NCBI RefSeq assembly: GCF_030652515.1
Contig: NZ_JAUSAR010000180.1
Coordinates: forward strand, 1-39,315
Source of the DNA: Aquabacterium sp.
GTDB taxonomy: Bacteria; Pseudomonadota; Gammaproteobacteria; Burkholderiales; Burkholderiaceae_C
Length of the DNA: 39,315 bases
Direction of reading: 5' to 3'
Every line of letters starts with the position of its first letter. Positions within the stretch are counted from its first letter, which is position 1. Below, one piece after another: positions 9,660 through 17,927 of this stretch. Below the pieces are notes generated by a model. It was given only the letters and a program-made list of their open reading frames with translations, was not told where the DNA came from and did no database searches. The position numbers and the translations under genes were made by a program.

Positions 9660-10263
9660 AGCGCGCGGGGCGGGGATGAGTCGGAGGCGGGCGGGGCTCC
9701 TATGGTGGCGGTCCACCGCTTCGCGGCGGACTGCTCTGCGGTGCTCGCCCGGGGCGGGGATCGTCCGAAACTCGCCCTTGCAGGGCTCAAACAACGGACG
9801 ATCCTTTTTCCGCCCCGGGCTGCGCTCCTCGACGCCCCCGAAGTCGCCCCGCCAGCCTCCGCCTCATCCCTGATCGCCCCGCTGGTGGCGTGGCACGGTT
9901 TGGGGCGGTGGCATGGCAACGGGGTGGCGTTTGCAGTGGTCGTGCAATTGGTGCCCGTTACGCGGCTGTTGGTCCACCACCAACTGCAACCGTGGCATGC
10001 CACCAGCGGGGCGAAAAAGGGCTGGGGCGGTCGTCGGCGGGGCGCCTGGCTTGGTGCTGAGACGCGCAGTGCCGAGGTGGGCGCGCGGCAGCGCGCATCA
10101 ACATCTGACTGGCCGTGGTTGTTTGAACGAAGCGGATGAAATCCGCGCAGTGAGGTTCCACGGCCCCACCTCGGCATGAGCATCGGAAGGCAGTCCCGCT
10201 AACAGCGGGACCACCAAGCTGAAGCCCGGCCGGCGACCGCCCTAGCCCGCGCCCCGCGCTGCC
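9660..10263. repeat. Structured repeat, copy A (candidate large non-coding RNA)
   Basis: This fills most of the 684-base gap between convergent genes sulP and the CYTH gene. It aligns end to end with copy B (13432-13971). Helices I can draw: P1 9663-9672/10250-10259 closing the element; P2 9673-9697/9846-9870 (23 of 25 pairs); P2a 9711-9719/9723-9731; P3 9747-9757/9810-9820 and 9758-9767/9795-9804, tipped by 9774-9778/9782-9786; P4 9875-9889/9999-10013 (15 perfect pairs) with a 109-base loop; P5 10019-10043/10224-10248; P6 10070-10081/10165-10176; P7 10111-10118/10158-10165 with P7a 10132-10137/10141-10146; P8 10193-10200/10204-10211. Open frames on both strands cross the element, but none has a recognisable domain or ribosome site. 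Strand of the RNA, if any, is undecided; G-U counts lean slightly to plus. Confidence 0.8.
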
Positions 10264-10282
10264 AAGACAAAGCAAAGCGCCC

Positions 10283-10299
10283 CTGCAACGCCATTGCAG
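10283..10299 (-). terminator. Weak terminator-like hairpin after the CYTH gene
   Basis: CTGCAA and TTGCAG pair around a five-base loop, 18 bases past the stop of the CYTH gene on the minus strand. The following minus-strand sequence is only moderately T-rich, so intrinsic termination is uncertain. Confidence 0.3.
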
Positions 10300-10316
10300 C
10301 CACTGACTTGGGGCCC

Positions 10317-11324
10317 TCACAGCAGCGCTGCGAACAACTCAAGGCAAAGCAGTGTGGTGCTGGGCGCTCGGGCCAGGATGGAGGCGCGCTCATGATCTTG
10401 CAGCGCCAGCAGCAAAGCCTGAACACCCGGCATGGCGCCATGAGGAAAGGTCGCCGCTTGTGGTGGATCACTCGAAGCCCCGGCTTGATGCGCTTGATTC
10501 AGCAAAACCAACTCTTGCAGGGCCTGCCGCCATGACTCGATCTGCCGCAGATCGGGGGCCGGGCTGGCGGCAACCGCGCTCATGGCATCGGTGAGGCTCT
10601 CCAAGGCCTCCGCCAAGCCCATGCCGACACGGGCGTTTTGTGGCACAGCAGCCTTGCCTGGCGACTCGCCCGCGGCCTGACGCGCCAAGCGATCGCCCCG
10701 GTGCGCCTTGGTCTGGGTGTCCAGCCAAAGATCATGGCCAAGCACCCAATCACGCGCCATGGCGATGACGGCCATCGGGTGGCCGCTCACCAGTTCAATC
10801 TCCAGTTCTTGCACCGCCACGCTCAAATCGCCAGCGTGGATGTGCCCCAAATCCAAGGCGAGCTCAACGGCGCCGGCCTGGGGCGTGCCTTGGCCCACGG
10901 ACACGCGGGCGGTCTGGCGCCAGATGTCGGTGCGGTACAGCTCGACCAAACCCGCGTGTTCACCCCAGCGGTCCTGGCCCGGATTCCACCCGAGCGTCCT
11001 GATCAGCGAAGCCTCGGCTGGCGAGCCCAGGTGCAGGCTCAAATCAATTCTGGCGGCGCGGCCCTCAGAGGGCGCAGGCGCGGGCTGATTGTCTTCCAGC
11101 CGGATCATGGTGTTGGCGCCAGACGCTTTCAGGGTCTGAACCCAACGTTCACCCTCCTTGCGCAGCCGCAAGGCGCTGCGTGCCTGGCCCAGGCGGCGAT
11201 CGGGCGTGTCAAAGTAGTGCGCTTGAAGACGTTCGCGGGCGTGACCCGGCAAGCGTTCAATCTCGGCCGACAAAACCGCGAGCGAATCGGCCGGGATCTG
11301 AAATTTAAGTTCGATTTCCTGCAT
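10317..11324 (-). CDS. CYTH domain protein (inorganic triphosphatase-like), apparently without a CHAD domain
   Basis: A 335-residue protein. It begins with the CYTH signature EIELKF (ExExK) at residues 3-8. Tunnel-type residues follow: HYFDTPDRRL, LRLRKEGERWVQTLK and, further on, AVELALDLGHI and LEIELVSG. CYTH enzymes hydrolyse inorganic triphosphate or related phosphates using divalent metal. In many proteobacteria the CYTH part is followed by a His-rich CHAD domain giving about 450-520 residues. Here only about 115 residues follow and they lack the conserved CHAD histidines, although the last part (QALLLALQDHERAS to LLCLELFAALL) looks like a remnant of such a helical region. The stop is 54 bases from structured repeat copy A. 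Function of the C-terminal part is unclear. Confidence 0.85.
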   Translation of the reverse strand: MQEIELKFQIPADSLAVLSAEIERLPGHARERLQAHYFDTPDRRLGQARSALRLRKEGERWVQTLKASGANTMIRLEDNQPAPAPSEGRAARIDLSLHLGSPAEASLIRTLGWNPGQDRWGEHAGLVELYRTDIWRQTARVSVGQGTPQAGAVELALDLGHIHAGDLSVAVQELEIELVSGHPMAVIAMARDWVLGHDLWLDTQTKAHRGDRLARQAAGESPGKAAVPQNARVGMGLAEALESLTDAMSAVAASPAPDLRQIESWRQALQELVLLNQAHQAGASSDPPQAATFPHGAMPGVQALLLALQDHERASILARAPSTTLLCLELFAALL

Positions 11325-11374
11325 AAGGGTTGATTGTGGCGGCGGCCCTGGCCCTCAAGTGCCGCGCAGGCCGA

Positions 11375-11380
11375 TAAAAT
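11375..11380 (+). promoter_or_regulatory. Candidate -10 element for the DUF3460-scpA operon
   Basis: TAAAAT lies 35 bases before the DUF3460 ATG, in a 91-base divergent gap. No clear -35 is seen. Confidence 0.3.
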
Positions 11381-11415
11381 GCCGGATTGATCCTCTCTTT
11401 TGACTGGTACCCACC

Positions 11416-11619
11416 ATGCCGCTTTTCTGGAAGCCCTACAAGTCTGACGTGACGCAGTTCATCGACAGCCTGAAGCAGCGCGACCCCCAACTGGAAGGCC
11501 GTCAGCGCCAGGGCCGTTCCCTGCTGTGGGACAAGGCCGTTGACCGAGACGCGCAGCAGGATTTCCGCGAGTCGAGTGTGGCCCAGCAGCCCTACGTCTA
11601 CCAGACCAAGGGCGACTGA
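11416..11619 (+). CDS. DUF3460 family small protein
   Basis: A 67-residue soluble, charged protein (starts MPLFWKPYKSDVTQFI, contains RQGRSLLWDK, ends YVYQTKGD). It matches what I know as DUF3460, a small family found next to scpA in Burkholderiales. No catalytic motif, membrane segment or cysteine pair is visible, and the function is unknown. The stop is five bases before the GTG start of scpA, so the two genes very likely share one mRNA and may be translationally coupled. Confidence 0.85.
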   Translation: MPLFWKPYKSDVTQFIDSLKQRDPQLEGRQRQGRSLLWDKAVDRDAQQDFRESSVAQQPYVYQTKGD

Positions 11620-11624
11620 CCGCT

Positions 11625-12452
11625 GTGAGCGAGCAAGTCCTGGACGAGAACCACCTGCCCGAGGTCGTTGACCGCGTGGCGATGGCGCGCCTGTATGGCG
11701 AGCCTTTGTTCTCGATGCCGCTGGATCTGTACATCCCGCCCGATGCGCTCGAGGTCTTCCTTGAGACGTTTGAAGGCCCGCTGGACTTGCTGCTCTACCT
11801 GATCCGCAAGCAGAACTTCAACATCCTGGACATCCCGCTGGCCGACGTCACGCGCCAGTACCTGGCCTACGTTGACCAGATCCGCAAGCACAACCTCGAG
11901 CTCGCCTCCGATTACCTGCTGATGGCCGCCATGCTGATCGAGATCAAGTCTCGGATGCTGCTGCCGCCCAAGAAGTCGGAGGATGGTGAAGAGGCCGAGG
12001 ACCCGCGCGCCGAACTGGTTCGCCGCCTGATCGAATACGAACAAATGAAGCTGGCAGCGGCGGGGCTGACCCGGATCCCGCAACTGGGCCGCGACTTTTT
12101 GCGAGTGCAGGTGCACAACGACCCGTCGGTGCGCGTGCGCCACCCCGATGTCGCTTTGGTGGATCTGCGCGAAGCCTGGGCCGACATCCTCAAGCGCGCC
12201 AAGCTCAACACGCACCACATCATCACGCGCGAAGAGCTGTCGGTGCGCGAGCACATGGGCATCGTGCTGCGCCGCCTGCAAGGCCAGCGCTTTGTCGAGT
12301 TTGAGCATTTGTTCGACGTGTCGCGCGGCCCGCAGGTGCTGGTGGTGACTTTCATCGCCTTGCTGGAGCTGGGCAAGGAGCGTCTGCTCGAGATCACCCA
12401 GGCCGAGGCGTTCGCGCCCATCTACGTGCGCCTGGCCTACCACCCAGCCTGA
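11625..12452 (+). CDS. scpA: Segregation and condensation protein A
   Basis: A 275-residue kleisin subunit of the SMC-ScpAB condensin, which compacts and helps segregate the chromosome. The conserved N-terminal kleisin motif is FEGPLDLLLYLIRKQNFNILDIPLADVTRQYL, here quoted only by its core FEGPLDLLLYLI (about residues 46-57). The middle stretch DYLLMAAMLIEIKSRMLLP is also typical. The C-terminal winged-helix part (VTFIALLELGKERLLEITQ) binds the SMC head. It starts with GTG at 11625, five bases after the DUF3460 stop. No scpB or smc gene is in the window. In related genomes panC or panB is often nearby; here a sterol-desaturase gene and structured repeat copy B lie between scpA and panB. Confidence 0.95.
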   Translation: MSEQVLDENHLPEVVDRVAMARLYGEPLFSMPLDLYIPPDALEVFLETFEGPLDLLLYLIRKQNFNILDIPLADVTRQYLAYVDQIRKHNLELASDYLLMAAMLIEIKSRMLLPPKKSEDGEEAEDPRAELVRRLIEYEQMKLAAAGLTRIPQLGRDFLRVQVHNDPSVRVRHPDVALVDLREAWADILKRAKLNTHHIITREELSVREHMGIVLRRLQGQRFVEFEHLFDVSRGPQVLVVTFIALLELGKERLLEITQAEAFAPIYVRLAYHPA

Positions 12453-12455
12453 TCA

Positions 12456-13355
12456 TCAGCGCTCTGTGCGCTCAACGCGCTCCCAATCGGGCGGCGCCCA
12501 CAGGTGTTTGAGGCGTTGCCACAACGGCCCTGGCCGCATCGCATCGCGCCCCATGGCCTGCCACTCGTGGAACATCATCACCAGCGGGTTGCTGGTGTGG
12601 ATCTGCTTGACGATGCCGTAGTCGCAAGGTGCCTCCTCGGGCACGAAGCTGCCAAACAGCTTGTCCCAGATGATCAGCACACCAGCGTAGTTGCGGTCCA
12701 GGTACTGCGGGTTGCGCGCGTGGTGCACGCGGTGGTGCGAAGGCGTGTTGAAGATCGCCTCGAACCATCGGGGCATTTTTCGCACCGACTCGGTGTGCAC
12801 AAAGAACTGATAGGCCAGGCTCACGGCCACCACCAGGATCACGTGGCGGGTTTCGAACCCAATCCAGGCCAGGGGCAGCCAGAACACCCACATGCCTGAG
12901 ATGGGATACGTGGGGCTTTGCCGCAGGGCGGTCGCCAGGTTCATGGTCTGGCCGGAATGGTGGGTCACGTGGCTGGCCCACATCCAGCGCACGCGGTGGC
13001 TGGCGCGGTGGAACCAGTAATAGCAAAAGTCTTGCGCCACCAGCAGCCCGACCACGCTCCACCAGGTGATCGGGATGTCGAACAGGCGGTGCTGGTAGAT
13101 CAGGTCGAACAGGCCGACCAGCAAGGCCCAGGCGATGCCGTCGGCCACCGCGTGGCTCAGCGCCAGGCTGATGTTGATGGAGGTGCCTTTGACCGTGTAA
13201 GTCTGTTGCTGCCGACGCTTCAGCCACCAGGCCTCAAAGGCCATGCAGGCTGCGAAAATCGGACCCATCAGGAGCAGGAAGACCTTTTCCAGGCCGATTT
13301 GATTCAGCTGTGTCCAAAACGCGGTCATGCCTTGTCCAAACATCGTCAATGACAT
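12456..13355 (-). CDS. Sterol desaturase / fatty acid hydroxylase family membrane protein
   Basis: A 299-residue inner-membrane di-iron enzyme of the fatty acid hydroxylase superfamily. The three histidine clusters expected for the metal site are present: HRASH (116-120), HVTHH (129-133) and HHRVHH (207-212). Several hydrophobic segments flank them (about 24-44, 66-86, 98-114, 150-185). Members hydroxylate or desaturate lipids, sterols or carotenoids; the substrate here is unknown. The gene converges on scpA with three bases between the stops, and its 5' end faces structured repeat copy B. Length is normal and no residue of the clusters is missing. Confidence 0.9.
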   Translation of the reverse strand: MSLTMFGQGMTAFWTQLNQIGLEKVFLLLMGPIFAACMAFEAWWLKRRQQQTYTVKGTSINISLALSHAVADGIAWALLVGLFDLIYQHRLFDIPITWWSVVGLLVAQDFCYYWFHRASHRVRWMWASHVTHHSGQTMNLATALRQSPTYPISGMWVFWLPLAWIGFETRHVILVVAVSLAYQFFVHTESVRKMPRWFEAIFNTPSHHRVHHARNPQYLDRNYAGVLIIWDKLFGSFVPEEAPCDYGIVKQIHTSNPLVMMFHEWQAMGRDAMRPGPLWQRLKHLWAPPDWERVERTER

Positions 13356-13431
13356 GTCGCGATGCTAGTGCAGTGTTTCCTTTTGTTGGGAACTTGTTTT
13401 TGAGTTCGCGTTGGCGTTGGCGTTTTGTCCT

Positions 13432-13971
13432 GGCAGCGCGGGGCGGGGATGCGTCGGTGGCGAGCGGGGCTCCTGCGGTGACGGTCCGCCCCGCAGCGGC
13501 GGACTGCTCTGCGGTGCTCGGCCACGGCGGGCGGCTGCGGAACTCGCTGTCCTTCGGCAGCTCAAACAGTCCTCGCCGACCCCTCGCTGCGCGAGGGGCA
13601 ACCCGCCGTGGCCTGCGCGCCTCGACGCCCCCGAAGTCGCCCCGCCCGCCTCCGCCTCATCCCTGATCGCCCCGCTGGTGGCGCGGCACGATAGGCGGCC
13701 GAGGCAGGCCACCAGCGGGGCGAAAAAAGGCTGGGCGGGCCTCCGGCGGGGCGCCTTGTTGGTGCTGAGAAGCACAGCGCTGAGGTGGGCGCGCGCGGCG
13801 CGCATCGTCATCTGACTGGCCGTGGATGTTTGAGTGAAGCGGCCAAGGGCCGCGCAACGAGTTCCACGGCCCCACCTCGGCGCGAGCATCGCAAGGCAGT
13901 CCCGCTTGAAAAGCGGGGCCACCAACATGAAGCCCCGCCGGAGACCCGCCTAGCCCTCGCCCCGCGCTGCC
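13432..13971. repeat. Structured repeat, copy B (candidate large non-coding RNA)
   Basis: This occupies most of the 796-base divergent gap between the desaturase gene and panB, in the same orientation as copy A. Helices: P1 13432-13445/13958-13971 (14 perfect pairs, the element ends); P2 13446-13470/13639-13663 (21 of 25); P2a 13484-13490/13498-13504; P3 13520-13531/13602-13613 with side hairpins 13546-13552/13556-13561 and 13580-13587/13591-13598; P4 13668-13682/13708-13722 (same 15 pairs as copy A) but with only a 25-base loop; P5 13728-13752/13932-13956; P6 13778-13789/13871-13882; P7 13818-13825/13864-13871 with P7a 13839-13844/13848-13853; P8 13899-13907/13911-13919. Junction sequences such as CATCTGACTGG, CTCGACGCCCCCGAAGTCG and AAGGCAGTCCC are identical to copy A. 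The flanks (13356-13431 and 13972-14151) hold no gene I can support. Confidence 0.8.
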
Positions 13972-14115
13972 CAAAAAAGCAAACCCACCGCAGCCTCGCC
14001 CCAGCCATCGCGGGCAGTGCATCAAGGCAATGCCAGCAAACGTCGAATATCACGCTAGCCCCAGTCGCCCGTGGGCACTTGCAGAATTTCCCGCGCACGC
14101 CGTGACTTGTCGGCC

Positions 14116-14121
14116 TAGAAT
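14116..14121 (+). promoter_or_regulatory. Candidate -10 element for panB
   Basis: TAGAAT lies 30 bases before the panB ATG. It sits downstream of structured repeat copy B, so panB need not depend on transcription through the repeat. No clear -35 is visible. Confidence 0.3.
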
Positions 14122-14151
14122 CGCGCCACTTTGGCACCAGACCCCCGCGAC

Positions 14152-15866
<1,715 letters not shown>

Positions 15867-15875
15867 CCGAGCAGC

Positions 15876-17885
15876 TCAGAGGGTGCTTAAGAAAGCCACC
15901 ACGTCATCTTCCTTGCGGCTGCGTTTCATCGGCGGCAGGCTTTGCCAGATGCGCTTGCCGTAGGGCTTTTCGATCAGGCGCACGTCGCCGATCATGAGCA
16001 CGCCCCGGTCAGTCTCACTGCGGATCAACCGGCCCGCGCCCTGCTTGAGAGCGATGATGGCCTGCGGTACCTGGTGCTCCATGAAGGGGTTGCCGCCTTC
16101 TTGCTCCAGCAGTTCCAGTCGCTTGGCCAGCACGGGGTCATCGGGCGGTGCGAAGGGTAGCTTGTCGATGACCACCAGGGTCAAGGCGTCGCCCTTCACG
16201 TCAATGCCTTCCCAGAAGCTGTGGCTGCCCACCAGCACGGCGTTGCCCGCGCGCCGGAAGTCGTCCAGCAAGGTGGGACGGGGCGCATCGCCTTGCCGCA
16301 AGACCGGGAAGGGATCACCGCCTTCTTCGAACAGTTTCTTGAGGTGGTCGGCCGCCCGCTGCACCGCGCGGTGGCTGGTGCACAGCACGAAGGCCCGGCC
16401 ACGGTTGGCGCGGATCAGGGGCAGGGCGGCATCGACCAGGGCTTCCGTGTGGTTGGGTGCGCTGGGCTGCGGCAACCCCTCCGGCACGTAGAGCATGGCC
16501 TGTGTGGGGTAGTCATAAGGGCTGGACCAGGCCAGGCAGTGCGCATCCTCCAACCCCAAAGCCTGGGTGAAATGCGTGAAGTCGTTTTTGACCGCCAAGG
16601 TGGCCGAGGTGAAGATCCAGGCGCGGCGCGGTGCTTCGGCTGGCGGCTTGGCCTCGGCTTCTTCCTCGCCGTCTTCATCGGCTTCGAAGGCGTTGTCGGT
16701 GAGCCCCAGGCGCTGGCGGCGGAACACATCGGCCACGGAGATGGGCGTGCGATGCAGTTGCAGGCCATGGCTGCCCACATCGACCCAGCACAGCTCGGGC
16801 TCGTTCGCGCGTTCTGGCGCGCCCCAGGCGGACAAGCGCTGCATCAGCGCGTGGGCGCGGCGCTGCAACTGGGCCAGGTCGGGGCTGCGGTCGGCTTGTG
16901 ATTCCAGCGTGTCCCGCACCTCGGACAGGGCTTCGCGCAAGGTGAGCAGGGCGGCGTGCAGTGGATGCGTGGGGCCCAATTGGGGCTGGGCCAAACGCTG
17001 TGTCTGAGGCCCAAAGCACAGGCGCATATCGCGGGTGGCGCGGTCCAGCGGGGCCAGCACATCATTCCATTTCGCCCCATCGCGAGCCTGGGTCTGGCCG
17101 GTGGCCAGCGCGTCTCTCAGCAAGTCCAGCAGTTGCGCGGTCGAAACCGAGTCGCCAAAGAACAGCGTGGCTGTGTCCGGCAACTGGTGGGCTTCGTCAA
17201 AGATGACGGTCTGGGCGTTGGGCAGCAACTCAGGCACACCTTCCTCGCGCAGCATCAGGTCGGCGAAGAACAGGTGGTGGTTGACCACGACGACATCGGC
17301 ATCCTGGGCTTCGCGCCGGGCCTTCATCACGAAGCAGTCGGTGTAGTGCTTGCATTCGCTGCCCAGGCAGTTCTCGCGCGTGGACGTGACCCGCGCCCAG
17401 ATGGTGGCGTGCTCGGGCACGGTGGGGCATTCAGCCTTGTCGCCGGTGGGGCTGAGGTGGATGAAGCGGTTGATCAGGCCCAGGTCCTTGACCTCCTGGC
17501 GGCTGCTCAGCATGGCGTCCTGGTTGGCGCCGTTCAGATGGTGCCAGCACAGGTAGTTGCTGCGGCCTTTGAGCAAGGCCACCTTGACGGGCACGGCCAG
17601 GGCCGCGCGCACGGCGGGCAGGTCGCGGTGAAAGAGCTGATCTTGCAGGGCCTTGGTCCCGGTCGACACGATGACCTTGCCGCCTTCCAGCAAGGAGGGC
17701 ACCAGGTAGGCGGCAGTCTTGCCCACGCCGGTGCCGGCTTCAAGCACGACGGTGCTGGCGTCGTGAATGGCCTGCGCCACCGCCTGCGCCATTTCGATTT
17801 GCTCGTGGCGCACGTGGTAGCCGTCGAAGGCGCGGGCCAGGGGGCCGGAGGCGGAGAAAATCGTGGGCAGGTCCATGGTGGGCAT
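15876..17885 (-). CDS. ATP-dependent DNA helicase of the DinG/YoaA (XPD-like) family
   Basis: A 669-residue superfamily 2 helicase. Walker A is GTGVGKT (51-57) and the DEAH box is DEAHQ (230-234). Four cysteines at 113, 173, 178 and 184 have the spacing C-x59-C-x4-C-x5-C, and the last three match the 4Fe-4S cluster spacing of DinG. Later motifs include AWIFTSATLA, VGSHSFWEGID and QGAGRLIRSETDRG. Such enzymes unwind DNA 5' to 3', resolving R-loops and stalled replication intermediates. Sequence length and domain order suit YoaA or DinG; I cannot separate the two. A TTG at 17888 and ATG at 17876 are alternative starts. It converges with panC. Confidence 0.93.
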   Translation of the reverse strand: MPTMDLPTIFSASGPLARAFDGYHVRHEQIEMAQAVAQAIHDASTVVLEAGTGVGKTAAYLVPSLLEGGKVIVSTGTKALQDQLFHRDLPAVRAALAVPVKVALLKGRSNYLCWHHLNGANQDAMLSSRQEVKDLGLINRFIHLSPTGDKAECPTVPEHATIWARVTSTRENCLGSECKHYTDCFVMKARREAQDADVVVVNHHLFFADLMLREEGVPELLPNAQTVIFDEAHQLPDTATLFFGDSVSTAQLLDLLRDALATGQTQARDGAKWNDVLAPLDRATRDMRLCFGPQTQRLAQPQLGPTHPLHAALLTLREALSEVRDTLESQADRSPDLAQLQRRAHALMQRLSAWGAPERANEPELCWVDVGSHGLQLHRTPISVADVFRRQRLGLTDNAFEADEDGEEEAEAKPPAEAPRRAWIFTSATLAVKNDFTHFTQALGLEDAHCLAWSSPYDYPTQAMLYVPEGLPQPSAPNHTEALVDAALPLIRANRGRAFVLCTSHRAVQRAADHLKKLFEEGGDPFPVLRQGDAPRPTLLDDFRRAGNAVLVGSHSFWEGIDVKGDALTLVVIDKLPFAPPDDPVLAKRLELLEQEGGNPFMEHQVPQAIIALKQGAGRLIRSETDRGVLMIGDVRLIEKPYGKRIWQSLPPMKRSRKEDDVVAFLSTL

Positions 17886-17927
17886 CAATTAGCAGCGCCC
17901 ATTGTCAGGCCTGTCGGCCTCCCTCCT

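Noticed and set aside
9660..10263. Group II intron, RNase P RNA or tmRNA as identity of the structured repeat
   Set aside because: I found no domain V-like hairpin, no GUGYG start, no RNase P core sequences and no tRNA-like ends.
13365..13928. Minus-strand hypothetical protein across repeat copy B
   Set aside because: The frame is not kept relative to copy A beyond P3, most of it lies in base-paired helices, and no ribosome site was found.
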